In this document: positions 36,662 to 45,591 of the stretch, one piece after another
Numbering within the stretch: position 1 is the stretch's first letter
How the letters are laid out: each line of letters starts with the position of its first letter
Assembly (NCBI GenBank): GCA_900129675.1
Contig: FSRD01000001.1
Span: 5,941,501 to 6,005,500 of the forward strand
Origin: Bradyrhizobium erythrophlei
GTDB lineage: Bacteria > Pseudomonadota > Alphaproteobacteria > Rhizobiales > Xanthobacteraceae
Length of the DNA stretch: 64,000 bases
Direction of reading: 5' to 3'
Program-made: the position numbers and the translations under genes
The notes under the pieces: generated by a model
Seen by the model: the letters and a program-made list of their open reading frames with translations, nothing else
What the model was told of the DNA's origin: nothing
Databases searched by the model: none

Positions 36662-37441
36662 CTAGCGAGCTGCGAGTCGCTTGACGCGACGCCGAGTTTT
36701 CAAGGCAGGTTCGGCTAGACAGAGGACAGCAGCGTTAAAAGCGGATCCGGCGATGCGTGTGGCGGTCAGCAAGGTTGCACCGCAGTCAAAAACGTCCAAG
36801 GGATCAAAAACCAGTTCCTCTTTGGGTTGGCTCCCGGCTACGGAGGCGAGCGACCCCTTGATTGACCAGGTGCTATAAAATCTCGTTAGAGTTCTCCTAG
36901 GCGACACGCGCGCTTTGAGGATCGCAAATCCGCCTGCCCGCCGGCTATCCATGCCGACTGTGAAGCTAAGCGCGTCGAGATCAGCCATCGGATTGAATTT
37001 CACCAAGTGCACCCTCTGGCGCTCTTCGTCAGTCTCGTCAGTCTCGTCAGCGTTCTCCTCCTCTTTATGTTTCTCGAATGATTGGGCTAAAACGGCAATC
37101 AAACCATCCCGAAGTGTGGTCGGTTTTGCTCTTGTAAACAAACTCAAACTAGCCCTCATCCCTTCGATTGCTCCGCTGTAACCAGCTACTATTGACATTA
37201 TATGCGGCATTCCCAGGAGGAATTTCGTCGTATCGGCGATTTGCGATGTAACGGCACCGCTCGCCAACGCTGTAAGAACTACGGCGGCATCTTCCTTCGC
37301 CATCTCGGCAGCACTCGTTCCTCGCCCCGCTTTCGTGATCATGTCTGCGGTACGGAGAGCTTGGATAGCGACAAGACCCGAACTGTCTGGGAGACCTAGT
37401 GCGGCGGCCATCGCCTGGGATAATCTTCCGGAAGAAGCCAT
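36662..37441 (-). CDS. putative winged-HTH protein of the element
   Basis: The 259-residue protein has an N-terminal region (GRLSQAMAAALGLPDSSGLV, then RTADMITKAGRGTSAAEMAK) with the spacing of the HTH-plus-wing head seen in rhizobial phage-like regulators. A very acidic linker (KHKEEENADETDETDEERQ) and a beta-rich C-terminal part follow. No enzymatic motif. Convergent with the HARE-HTH-like gene, stops 6 bp apart. Probably a transcription regulator of the element; inferred. Confidence 0.6.
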   Translation of the reverse strand: MASSGRLSQAMAAALGLPDSSGLVAIQALRTADMITKAGRGTSAAEMAKEDAAVVLTALASGAVTSQIADTTKFLLGMPHIMSIVAGYSGAIEGMRASLSLFTRAKPTTLRDGLIAVLAQSFEKHKEEENADETDETDEERQRVHLVKFNPMADLDALSFTVGMDSRRAGGFAILKARVSPRRTLTRFYSTWSIKGSLASVAGSQPKEELVFDPLDVFDCGATLLTATRIAGSAFNAAVLCLAEPALKTRRRVKRLAAR

Positions 37442-37638
37442 GTATATTTCTGCTGAATGAGTAACGGATAGAGTTGCCGGTTGAAGGAGCCTACTTTGGC
37501 GAGTGCCTTCACCGGAGCTGCCAGCAATGATAAACAGATTCCGTTAACGTTTTGGAAAGTTATGGCATGGTTGGCATCGCGCATTACCTGCCGGCAACAA
37601 ATGTCCAGAAATGCAGCTGAACTCCAGAAAAGCAAAGA

Positions 37639-38067
37639 CTAAGATGCTTCGCCGGGCATCATGATCGTGGCCGCAACAAAAGTGTCGAGAACGCCCTTAT
37701 ACCATACCGGCTCCGTTATCCGGCCTCGATGGCGTAGCGCACCCGGGAATGGAACGTACCCACTCGCGATCGCTGCGCATAAATCTTTGGTGTTATCGTA
37801 ATCTAGATATGCCGCGGCCATGTCCGCCCGCATCTGTACAGGCCACGTGGGCCCGCTCGGATATCTAGCCGCTACGTTCTTGACGTAAAGGTGCTTGGGC
37901 GACGTCGATGCATTCGGTCCCGTGCGTGAATCGGCCGGCTCCATGCCGGTCGACGCCGGAAGTGCCCGTTGCATCGATCCCTCCCGGGAGCGGGCTGACC
38001 GAGTAAACACGTACTTAGGCTTTCCAGTCGACTGCTCGCGTAATTTTTGAGTATCAATTCTTGGCAT
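37639..38067 (-). CDS. putative excisionase / AlpA-like DNA-binding protein
   Basis: The 142-residue protein has a disordered basic N-terminus (1-75). Its C-terminal part has the shape of excisionase-type winged helices: WPVQMRADMAAAYLDYDNT (recognition of AAAYL), LCAAIASGYVPFPGALRHRG, then WYKGVLDTFVAA. Such proteins direct integrase toward excision. It overlaps the small ORF upstream by 14 bp. The weakest point is that the match is by pattern only. Confidence 0.55.
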   Translation of the reverse strand: MPRIDTQKLREQSTGKPKYVFTRSARSREGSMQRALPASTGMEPADSRTGPNASTSPKHLYVKNVAARYPSGPTWPVQMRADMAAAYLDYDNTKDLCAAIASGYVPFPGALRHRGRITEPVWYKGVLDTFVAATIMMPGEAS

Positions 38068-38209
38068 CTGTCGTCTCCAGATTTATTCTCCGGCGTCGCT
38101 TTTTGATCGGTTCAGGTAGCTGGGGTCGGCTTTTCGTTGTCACGGCGGTGCCAGCTTTATTGTCGTAGGTACTGAGCTTCTTTTGTTTTGCGTAGGCGGC
38201 TTTTTGCAT
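38054..38209 (-). CDS. very small basic ORF overlapping the excisionase-like gene
   Basis: ATG 38209 opens a 51-residue frame, MQKAAYAKQKKLSTYDN... ending PIKKRRRRINLETTDAKN. It overlaps the start of the next gene by 14 bases (ATGCCAAGAATTGA), a layout typical of translational coupling. Lys/Arg-rich, so possibly nucleic-acid binding. No strong ribosome site. Confidence 0.45.
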   Translation of the reverse strand: MQKAAYAKQKKLSTYDNKAGTAVTTKSRPQLPEPIKKRRRRINLETTDAKN

Positions 38210-38417
38210 TGCGGGCCGGCTTAAAGATTTCAACCACTTAGCTGCTTAAACGGGAGCGACGGCGTCACCACAACGGCCACGGTGTGAGACCAAAACGAGC
38301 CGTCGGTCGGTCGACGGACATGCTCATAGTCGTGAAGGTGGTCCACTAACGCCAGAAATGGGCTCACGGTTCATGGTCACCGGCGCCGTGACAAGTGTGG
38401 ACGGCCGGGCAGACGGT

Positions 38418-39695
38418 TCACGCCGCGGACGGTTCCTCGCCCGCCTCGATCATTAGCACGTCCAGGCTTTCGATCTCCTGCATTGCGCGGCCCGCGATGC
38501 CCTGCAGGTCGCCGTAGAGTCCGGCCGTGGAGTCGAGCACGCCCTTGAGCTGTTCCTCGCGTTTGGCCCACAGCCGCATCATCAGCTTGCGTTCGCGATC
38601 GAGGTCGGCCTGCATGTCGGTGAACTTCTCGACGATGGCGTCGATGCGGTGGCGGAAGCGGGGGCCGGTGAGATAGCGGTACACCAGTTCCATCTTGGTC
38701 TGCTGGCCTTCCTGGGTCTGGCGGCTGCCGGCGAGCTCAATCAGCGACTGGCGAATCACGACCGCGAGCGGGACGGCGAAGCGTGGGTCCGAGACCCAGA
38801 CGTTGTCGATCAGGTCGAAGTTTTCAATTCCCGGGGGCAGGGCGGTAGAGACAATCATCGCGATCTCCGCCTTCGCGAGGCGCTGGTCATCGCGCAGTTT
38901 CCCGAGCCAGGCGTTGTTCCAAATCTTCGTACGTTTGGACTCCCAAATGATGGTGCCGCAAACCTGCCCATTGGCGCCGAGCACCCGGTGCACCACGTCG
39001 CCTCCAAACTGACCCTTGGCAACCGGCTCGATCAGGTCACGCGGGAAGCGGCGCCGAAGCAGGGATTCGAGTTCAATCTCGAGCGCTTCGCCCTGCAATT
39101 GCTGCGAACCCTGTTCAGCCTTGCGGCGCAGTTCCTCGATCTGGCGCTGCATCCCGGTAATCTGAATTTCTTTCTCGGCGACCTTGGATTTGAGGACGTC
39201 CTCGGCCTCGATCCTGGCCTTGGTGTGAACGGCGGCGAGGTTCTCCTGCACCCTCTTCTCCACCGTGAGCTCGACCTCCCGCCTGGCATCATCAAGTTCG
39301 CGCTGCTTGCGCATGACTTCGGCGTGGGCTTGCTGGGCCTCGGCGAGCTTCGAATTGTTGGTGGCAAGTATCTGCTGCAGATCCGCAAGTTGCCGGTCGC
39401 GCTGGCCAAGCTCTTCGGTCAGGGCCAGACGCGCCTTTTTGGCTTCGGTTTCCACGATGGCGGCGCGTTCCGCCTTCAGCTTGGCAGCGACCTGGTCGTC
39501 GATGGCCTCGCGCGCCTTGGCGAGGTCTTCCTGGGACTTCTTGAGACCGGCCTCCCGCCGGCCAAAGTCGGCCTCCCTGACCGCAAGCTGCGCCTCGAAC
39601 TGCTTGCGTGTCTCGGCAATCAGAGGGGCGGCCAACGATTCGGTCAGCCGGATCTCGGTGCGGCAATTGGGGCAAACAATCTGGGGGTCGGTCAT
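38418..39695 (-). CDS. DUF2130 protein, coiled coil plus PD-(D/E)XK-like domain
   Basis: The 425-residue protein has an N-terminal zinc-knuckle half site (CPNC, 8-11) and a long Glu/Lys/Gln-rich coiled coil (about 26-200). The C-terminal domain carries nuclease-like landmarks: GDVVHRVL with Asp233 and IIWESKRTKIWN with Glu252-x-Lys254. DUF2130 is grouped, to my knowledge, with the PD-(D/E)XK superfamily, so a DNA-cleaving role is plausible. ATG 39695 matches the usual family start (MTDPQIVCPNC). An in-frame ATG at 39845, two bases after the ATPase stop, would add 50 Pro-rich residues. Last gene of the six-gene operon. Confidence 0.85.
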   Translation of the reverse strand: MTDPQIVCPNCRTEIRLTESLAAPLIAETRKQFEAQLAVREADFGRREAGLKKSQEDLAKAREAIDDQVAAKLKAERAAIVETEAKKARLALTEELGQRDRQLADLQQILATNNSKLAEAQQAHAEVMRKQRELDDARREVELTVEKRVQENLAAVHTKARIEAEDVLKSKVAEKEIQITGMQRQIEELRRKAEQGSQQLQGEALEIELESLLRRRFPRDLIEPVAKGQFGGDVVHRVLGANGQVCGTIIWESKRTKIWNNAWLGKLRDDQRLAKAEIAMIVSTALPPGIENFDLIDNVWVSDPRFAVPLAVVIRQSLIELAGSRQTQEGQQTKMELVYRYLTGPRFRHRIDAIVEKFTDMQADLDRERKLMMRLWAKREEQLKGVLDSTAGLYGDLQGIAGRAMQEIESLDVLMIEAGEEPSAA

Positions 39696-39847
39696 GCTGT
39701 CGGTCCTGTTCGTATTGGCCACAGGTTTATCGCGATTTTGGTCAGCGCGTATAACCGGGGCGCGCGTTGTCCCCGGCAATCGGGGCAACGGCCACGGTCG
39801 CCGCGGCGGTGTCGGTTTCGGCGGCTCGTCCGTTCCGCTGGACATGA

Positions 39848-41416
39848 TCAGTTCTTCGTGGCGCGAAGCTCGCGCTCGCGCAGGACAGCTTCGATGATGC
39901 GGCGCAGGCGGCGCACCGAGCCGCCGCGCCAGTGGTGCGCAACGGCGGCATGCTCGGCACCATCGAGCGGTGGCATCCAGCTCTGGTCGAGGCCGCGTTC
40001 CTTGGCGAGGTCCGCAATCACCGCCGGCAACAGGGCATCGAGATCGCCCGCGCTGGGCTTCGGGAACATCACCACGCGCATCCGGTCGCGGATCGGACTC
40101 GGAAGCGGATCCAAGCTGTTGGCCGTCGCCACGTAAGAGACTTGGGACAGATCGAGGTTGGTCTGCAGCGCGGGATCCGGGTAACGGACACTTGACTCGG
40201 GCTCAAAAAACCCGAGGAGACAGTCCCAAAGCCGTCCGTAATCGCTGCGCGTCCCGGACTTTTCGATCTCATCGATCAGGACCAGCGGATTGGCGATTCT
40301 GCCGGCGGCGACGGCGAGAAGCGGATGACAGGGTTCAGCCGAGTACCAGCGCCGGTCGGTGCCGCCGAATACCGCGCCGTCGGCGCGGGACGCGTCCACA
40401 CGCCAGACGCTCAGGCCGAGGACCTCGCCGAGGCGGCGGGCAAATCGAGACTTGCCGCCGCCGGGATTGCCGACCAGGAGTAGCGGACGGAGCACGATCG
40501 TGGTGCGGCCAACGAGATCGGCTAGGGCGAAGTCGATTACGTCAACGGCATAGGGGAATTCGAAGATCAGCGCATTGCGTATCTGATGCAGCGGCGGCAC
40601 CTCGACCAGCGGCAGGGCGGCGTTGATGACGCTCTTCAGCGGCCCCAGAATGTCCTTCAGCTTGACGTTCTTCATCTCTTCACTGCTCAGGCGAGCGACC
40701 ACGAGATGGCAGTCGGGAATCGCTTCCGCCGCGGGAGAGGAGACCTGCTTCGCCTCGGCGGCCTTCTCATCCGCTTCTTTCTTGCTGCGCTCTTCCTCCT
40801 CCTTTGCCTTTCGTCGGACTGAAGTCTTGGCGGCGGCGATGCGGCGCTCTGCCATGTTCGCGCCCAGGATGCTCGCGTTCACCGCGGCCGGGAAATTCTT
40901 CGACAACAGGTCGGTGCAGGCCGGCAGCGCCGCCCAGCCGAAGGCGAAACGCTCAAGGTCGCAGCACAGCTGTTCCTCCGCATCGCCTTCAACTTTGCGA
41001 AATGCCTGGACCAGCGCCTTGCCGACCCTGCGGTAGTCCTCGAAGTGAGTGTCATCGTGCGGCAACGGCAGGCACAGCAGCCGGACGCAGTCGGCGAGGC
41101 TGCGCAAGGTCGGCTCATTCTGGGTGACAGCGCGGCGGTCGAGCTCTGCAGCGAGCGCGAGTCCTGTGTCCGCGCTGGGCGCCGCGGTCCAGACCACGTT
41201 GTGGGGAAGTTGCGGGCATAGCTCCTCAATCTCCGCGATCAGCCGCTGCTCAATGTGGTTGGCGTTGTCGGTGACCAGCATGGCGTAGCGCAGCAGCCGG
41301 GGCATTCCTTTGAGGCGCGCGTCCCAGCCAGCCGAGTCAGCCGCCGCGCCCGTGGAGACGGCATCGCGCTCAGTCGCCGGCAGGTCGATGTCCTCGCTAT
41401 CGTCGGTCGCACTCAC
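39848..41416 (-). CDS. Lon/MoxR-like AAA+ ATPase
   Basis: The 522-residue protein has a helical N-terminal domain (1-200) and a charged coiled coil (about 195-225, AKEEEERSKKEADEKAAEAK). The AAA+ module follows: Walker A GNPGGGKS (316-323), Walker B LVLIDEIEK (378-386), sensor-1 VATAN (429-433) and an arginine-finger-like PIRDRMR. The layout around the ATPase resembles Lon, but no protease domain follows. The GTG start overlaps the stop of the upstream gene (GTGA), so translation is coupled. In the operon it could power the nuclease-like partners. Confidence 0.88.
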   Translation of the reverse strand: MSATDDSEDIDLPATERDAVSTGAAADSAGWDARLKGMPRLLRYAMLVTDNANHIEQRLIAEIEELCPQLPHNVVWTAAPSADTGLALAAELDRRAVTQNEPTLRSLADCVRLLCLPLPHDDTHFEDYRRVGKALVQAFRKVEGDAEEQLCCDLERFAFGWAALPACTDLLSKNFPAAVNASILGANMAERRIAAAKTSVRRKAKEEEERSKKEADEKAAEAKQVSSPAAEAIPDCHLVVARLSSEEMKNVKLKDILGPLKSVINAALPLVEVPPLHQIRNALIFEFPYAVDVIDFALADLVGRTTIVLRPLLLVGNPGGGKSRFARRLGEVLGLSVWRVDASRADGAVFGGTDRRWYSAEPCHPLLAVAAGRIANPLVLIDEIEKSGTRSDYGRLWDCLLGFFEPESSVRYPDPALQTNLDLSQVSYVATANSLDPLPSPIRDRMRVVMFPKPSAGDLDALLPAVIADLAKERGLDQSWMPPLDGAEHAAVAHHWRGGSVRRLRRIIEAVLRERELRATKN

Positions 41417-41814
41417 GCCTCGTCCTCCGAGCCGTCGTCGTTGCCATCGCCGGCGGTCATCACCCGCGTCAGGATGCGACGGATATCGTCGGGATTGGGG
41501 GGCGGCCCGAGCCGGTAGAACCGCGACAGGGTGCGGACCCAGCTGCCGTCAGGGTCGGCGAACCAGAGAGGCGTGGTCATCACGATTCGATCGCCATGCA
41601 CCGGATGGCCGCTTGCATGCCCGATCAGCTGCACGCCTTCAGGCGTGATTGCGGGCACCCAATTTGCCAGCAGCGGGGCCCTCAGCAGCAGGATCGGCGA
41701 GACTGTACGTTCGAGCTCCAACCGCCCGCAGTCGTCGGCAAGCGCATGCAGCCGCCGGGCCAGATCGGACGCGATGTGGACGGGATCGAGGAAGGGGAAC
41801 AGGTGTGTCAGCAT
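41413..41814 (-). CDS. small conserved protein (DUF6634-like) of the operon
   Basis: The product is about 133 residues, starting MLTHLFPFLDPVHIASDLAR. The middle has LLLRAPLLANWVPAITPEGV and GHASGHPVHGDRIVMTTPLW, and the C-terminal tail is acidic. Similar small proteins accompany this ATPase type in rhizobial accessory regions, as I recall. No motif gives a function. It overlaps the ATPase start by 4 bp, so they likely form a complex. Confidence 0.7.
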   Translation of the reverse strand: MLTHLFPFLDPVHIASDLARRLHALADDCGRLELERTVSPILLLRAPLLANWVPAITPEGVQLIGHASGHPVHGDRIVMTTPLWFADPDGSWVRTLSRFYRLGPPPNPDDIRRILTRVMTAGDGNDDGSEDEA

Positions 41815-41887
41815 GGGCAAACTCTCAAACCGAAGAAAACGTTAGAAGAGCAGGGAAGTAGACACGGATCGGGGAGTGAAGGTCGGC

Positions 41888-42658
41888 TCACTCGCCGACC
41901 TCCACGACCAACGCGCCGTCGAAATCCGGGTTCTCGGATCCGTAGCCGTGCGGATTACACAGGATCCGGGTCTGCCCGATGCGATAGTCGCAGGAGTTAT
42001 GGACGTGGCCGTGAATGGCCAGCACCGGCCTCGTCGTCAGGATCAGCTCTTCCAGATCACTGACGAAGGCCCCTGTGGTCGGATCTGTGGCGAAACGAGG
42101 AAGCACCGAATTCCAATGTACTGCGGTGTGGGTGACCATCACAGACGGGCCATTGAACGGCTCCGTGAGAGCCTTCTTCAAATACGCGCGTGACTGATGG
42201 TGGAGCAAGGCCGCCTCCTGCGGTCTGAATCGCAACCACGGCTGTTTCTGCCAACCGATCAGGCGATGATCGTTCATGCCGGTTGCGCACGCGTTCATCA
42301 CCGCGGCCTGGTTGGCTTCACCGAAGATCCGGTAGTCTGTCCAAAAATTGGCTCCGACAAAGCGGACGCCGCCGAGCACGACAGTGTTGTTCTCTAATAC
42401 TTGGATATTGAATGCACCGGCGTTAGATCGCGCGAGCGCGAGTTCGTCGGGAATGAAGCGACGGTAAAATTCGTGATTGCCGAGCACCATCACAATGGGG
42501 ATGTGCATGGGGACAATCCGGCGCAGGTGCTCAAAGGCGCGCAGCACGCCTTCGCAGGTGTCGCCGGCGACGATCACGAGATCGACGCCGGGCATGATCG
42601 TGATCGGCTTGATCGGACGCACGTCGAGATGGAGGTCGGAGAAGATCTGGATCTTCAT
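41888..42658 (-). CDS. calcineurin-like metallophosphoesterase
   Basis: The 256-residue protein has all metal-ligand motifs of the family: SDLHLD (Asp8, His10), GDTCEG, GNHEFY, TTHxxH-like VTHTAVH, and GHVHNSCDYR. It is expected to hydrolyse phosphodiesters (nucleotides or nucleic acid) in the cytoplasm. The ATG overlaps the TGA of the upstream gene (ATGA). The ribosome site is inside that gene. Within the operon it could process a nucleotide signal or DNA ends. Confidence 0.9.
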   Translation of the reverse strand: MKIQIFSDLHLDVRPIKPITIMPGVDLVIVAGDTCEGVLRAFEHLRRIVPMHIPIVMVLGNHEFYRRFIPDELALARSNAGAFNIQVLENNTVVLGGVRFVGANFWTDYRIFGEANQAAVMNACATGMNDHRLIGWQKQPWLRFRPQEAALLHHQSRAYLKKALTEPFNGPSVMVTHTAVHWNSVLPRFATDPTTGAFVSDLEELILTTRPVLAIHGHVHNSCDYRIGQTRILCNPHGYGSENPDFDGALVVEVGE

Positions 42659-43152
42659 GACTGACTGTCCGACTTGTCGAGCAACTGAGAGGCGATCGAG
42701 CGCCTGACAAAGAGGCGCTCGCGGGGTGCGGCTTCGCTACCCCGACGACTCGGGTTCCGACCCAGCCACGACCTCGCCAGGCGGTTCTTAAGCGTGCGGT
42801 CGAGCGGCATTTTGCGCAACATGTGCGCCATCACGAGCGCTGCGCCGGCGCTGCCCATGAGTGCGCTGTGTAGCAGCAAGGTCATCCTGGCATCCGTCGG
42901 ATAGTCGATCTCGTCGGGGATCACCATGCTCAGCGCGATCCCTGCAGCACAGGTGGCGTCGCCGGCAATCGCGGCTCGATAATCCTTGATGGTGGACATG
43001 AACATGCCGATGTGGCAGGCGACCTCGAACTTGCGGGCTTCGTCAAAGTCCGAGGCGGGCAGCGTCCTCCAGAGTTCGTACGGCTGTGGCCCCCTGGCCG
43101 CGAGCATCGCCACTGTCTCGCTCAGCTTTCTCTGCTTGGTGATCTTACTCAT
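42655..43152 (-). CDS. hypothetical protein of the operon
   Basis: The product is 165 residues from ATG 43152 (AGAAGG upstream), opening MSKITKQRKLSETVAMLAAR. It looks helical, with the hydrophobic segment LLLHSALMGSAGAALVMAHM and a basic C-terminal tail. No family recognised. It ends in a 4-bp overlap with the phosphoesterase gene. Confidence 0.7.
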   Translation of the reverse strand: MSKITKQRKLSETVAMLAARGPQPYELWRTLPASDFDEARKFEVACHIGMFMSTIKDYRAAIAGDATCAAGIALSMVIPDEIDYPTDARMTLLLHSALMGSAGAALVMAHMLRKMPLDRTLKNRLARSWLGRNPSRRGSEAAPRERLFVRRSIASQLLDKSDSQS

Positions 43153-43239
43153 GACACATACCTTCTCTGTTGCCCTGAAGGGCGTGGACATCCCTTCGGG
43201 ACACCGGGTTAGTTGGATCGATTGATTGCGGCGCGGTCG

Positions 43240-44109
43240 CTAGGTCATCCGCGGGCGCCACGGTCCGGGCCCCGTCGGACGAGCATTCAGCAGGCGGCCG
43301 ATCGCGTTTTCGCGTATCTCTGCCTCGGCAATCTCCGCCACCGGGGGCGGAACGATGATGTCCGCGCCGAGCGCCGGATCTGCAGCGTGAGGCAGGTTCG
43401 TCAGTGCCGGCGTCAGCAGGTTGCGCATTTCGGCATGCAGCGCGCGCTGCAGTTCGGCCGTCATGGCATCGATGGTGTCGAGTACCGGCACGCCGAAATG
43501 CCCGTCGAGTTCTTCCCTCGTCAGTTTCATCTCTTTGCTGAAGCCAGAGGCTCCGTAGTAGTCGATCACGGCGCTGGTGACAGACCGGATGCCGTCGTAG
43601 CCGCATTTGGCCAGATACGATGCCAGGATCAGGCGTGCAGCGCGCAGGTCGAGCTCGATGGGACGACGCTTGCGGGATTCCGTCGCCCCGTTGCCACGCT
43701 TGACGTCGTAGGCGCCCGCCCAGCCGCTTTCGGTATCGACAACGATCAAATCGACCGTCACCATGCGGCTGGTTTTCGAATCGGCCTTCAACTTGATCTT
43801 GGCCAGATCGCGGTCGGAGTTCTGCGACGTCAACAGATCTTGCGCAGCCTCAGTAATCGGCAGCGGCACCTCCGTCAGGATCTCGAAGCGACCGCTCGCT
43901 GCGAGCGCGTCGCCGAGGGTCCGCTGGATCAACAAGCCATGACGCTTCACGACGCTATTGATGATCGAAAAGGACTTGGAGAGATCCGCCCCGATTACCG
44001 GGTCGATCGGGAAGTCGCCGGCCATGGCGTTTGCGATTACGGCGCGAGAAGCGCGGGCGATCGCGGCAGGAGATACGAGCGGAGCGGTATCGATCGATGT
44101 CGGGGTCAT
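43240..44109 (-). CDS. putative PD-(D/E)XK nuclease-like protein, first gene of the operon
   Basis: The 289-residue protein from ATG 44109 has a PD-(D/E)XK-like core: Glu80 (RFEILTEVPLP), Asp120 in MVTVDLIVVD, then Asp135-x-Lys137 in WAGAYDVKRGNG, followed by a helical segment (LDLRAARLILASYLAKCGYD). The spacing is right for a restriction-like fold. An alternative start is ATG 44154. It leads the minus-strand operon and is divergent from the XRE regulator, 77 bp away. A nuclease role is inferred from motif pattern only. Confidence 0.7.
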   Translation of the reverse strand: MTPTSIDTAPLVSPAAIARASRAVIANAMAGDFPIDPVIGADLSKSFSIINSVVKRHGLLIQRTLGDALAASGRFEILTEVPLPITEAAQDLLTSQNSDRDLAKIKLKADSKTSRMVTVDLIVVDTESGWAGAYDVKRGNGATESRKRRPIELDLRAARLILASYLAKCGYDGIRSVTSAVIDYYGASGFSKEMKLTREELDGHFGVPVLDTIDAMTAELQRALHAEMRNLLTPALTNLPHAADPALGADIIVPPPVAEIAEAEIRENAIGRLLNARPTGPGPWRPRMT

Positions 44110-44161
44110 TGGGAGCGTCCATGTCGTCGTTGTTGATGCCCAACCATGCCACATCGAAATG

Positions 44162-44186
44162 AACTATGCACTAAATAGGCACAGTT
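44162..44186. promoter_or_regulatory. palindromic operator candidate between the operon and its XRE regulator
   Basis: AACTATGC (44162-44169) and GCACAGTT (44179-44186) form an inverted repeat with 7 of 8 positions matching and a 9-base spacer. It ends exactly at the regulator's start codon. It fits a dimeric XRE-protein site controlling both divergent units. Confidence 0.5.
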
Positions 44187-44513
44187 ATGGTTAACGGAAT
44201 GCAAATCGCTGCGGCTCGGGGGTGGCTCGGTCTTTCCCAAGCGAAACTGGCGCGAAGGACAAAGGTCGGACTGCGCACGATCAAGCACTTCGAAGCCGGC
44301 GAACGCATACCCTACGGGCGCACGATTGATGCGTTGGTGGCCTACCTACAAAAACGCGGCGTCGAATTCCTGATGCAAGGAGACATCGGCATCGGCATCA
44401 AGGTCGTCAGGATTATTGAGGATGAAGAATGCGAGGAGGAGCAGGATAAGAAAGCGAAACGGAAGAACAGTAAGGCGGGTGGTGAGCTCGCTCCGAATGC
44501 GACAGATAAGTAG
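44187..44513 (+). CDS. XRE-family HTH regulator
   Basis: The 108-residue protein has a canonical HTH at about 9-60 (WLGLSQAKLARRTKVGLRTI, FEAGERIPYGRTIDALVAYL) and a charged C-terminal tail (DEECEEEQDKKAKRKNSK). It is divergently transcribed from the six-gene operon with a palindrome between them, so it is likely the operon's repressor and its own. Internal ATG 44199 is a second possible start. Confidence 0.88.
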   Translation: MVNGMQIAAARGWLGLSQAKLARRTKVGLRTIKHFEAGERIPYGRTIDALVAYLQKRGVEFLMQGDIGIGIKVVRIIEDEECEEEQDKKAKRKNSKAGGELAPNATDK

Positions 44514-44552
44514 CGAACCTTCTTGTTGGTGTTTTCCGCATATGCGGGCAGG

Positions 44553-45591
44553 TGTGTGTACCGAAAACCTCATCCGAGTGTGATGCCGCGTTGGAATCGC
44601 CTAAGCTGGCGGGATGATTGGCCTGTTCTGCTTCGCTCTGGCCGTCCTGGCCTCGCCATTCAGGTCGAAGTGACGGCTTGAAGCCGAGGACGCGGTGCTT
44701 CGACATCAATTGAATGTTTTGAGGCGTACGCCGCGTGGTCGCGTTCGGCTCACGAACCATGATCGCTGATTCTTTATCCAGCTGTATCGCTGGTTTCCAG
44801 CAATCCTGAAGGTTCTCGCAATCATCCGGCCCGAGACGTTCGTACGTTGGCACAGGGCCGGCTTTCGCTGCTACTGGCGTTGGAAGTCGCGCCCACACGG
44901 AGGGCGACCGCAGATCGACACGGAGCTGCGCGTATTGATCCAGCGGATGAGCATGGAGAATCCGCTTTGGGGTGCGCCACGTATCCACGGCGAACTGCTC
45001 AAGCTCGGGTTTGAGGTCGCGCAGTCGAGCGTCGCCAAGTACATGGTCAAACGACGGGGGACGCCGTGCCAGGGATGGCGAACCTTTTTGCATAACCACA
45101 CGCCGGACATTGCCGCCATGGACTTGTTTGTTGTCCCGACCATTGGCTTCGACCTGCTCTATGCCTTCATCATCGTGCGGCTCGATCGTAGGGACCTCGC
45201 GTGGATCAACGTCACAACCAACCCGACGGCGGAGTGGGTTGCACGTCAGTTGACCGAGGCCTTTCCTTGGGACGGGGCTCCGGGTTACATGATCCGAGAC
45301 CGCGATCGGATCTACGGCACCGTCGTCACACGCCGATTGCGTGCCATGGGCATCCGGGACAAGCCTATTGCACCGGCGGATCGATCCGGCGTGAATGTGT
45401 GGACCACATCATTGTCCTGGGCGAGGCACATCTGCGCCGGATTCTGAAATCTTACGCGCGGACGCACTTGGCCCTGGATAAGGATGCGCCCGTTTCGCGC
45501 CCAGATCAGCGAACCGGTGTGGTCAGGTCACTTGCCATCCTGGGCGGACTTCATCACCACTACCTCAGGGTTTAGGTTTTCGGTACACACA
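44553..45591 (+). mobile_element. integrase-core IS, copy 2 (degenerate)
   Basis: The same 15-base terminal repeats as copy 1 lie at 44553-44567 and 45577-45591. The transposase gene (44614-45575) is inactive: in-frame TGA codons after SPFRSK and after LTNHDR, and an internal deletion near 45375 that removes the catalytic Glu helix and shifts frame. The tail LGGLHHHYLRV is still readable. Orientation equals copy 1, so the two form direct repeats. Confidence 0.88.

Noticed and set aside
37396..37635. 79-codon minus frame between two element genes
   Set aside because: Overlaps the start of the 36662-37441 gene and has no ribosome site or family.
38649..40136. 495-codon plus frame opposite DUF2130 and the ATPase
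   Set aside because: Antisense shadow across two genes.
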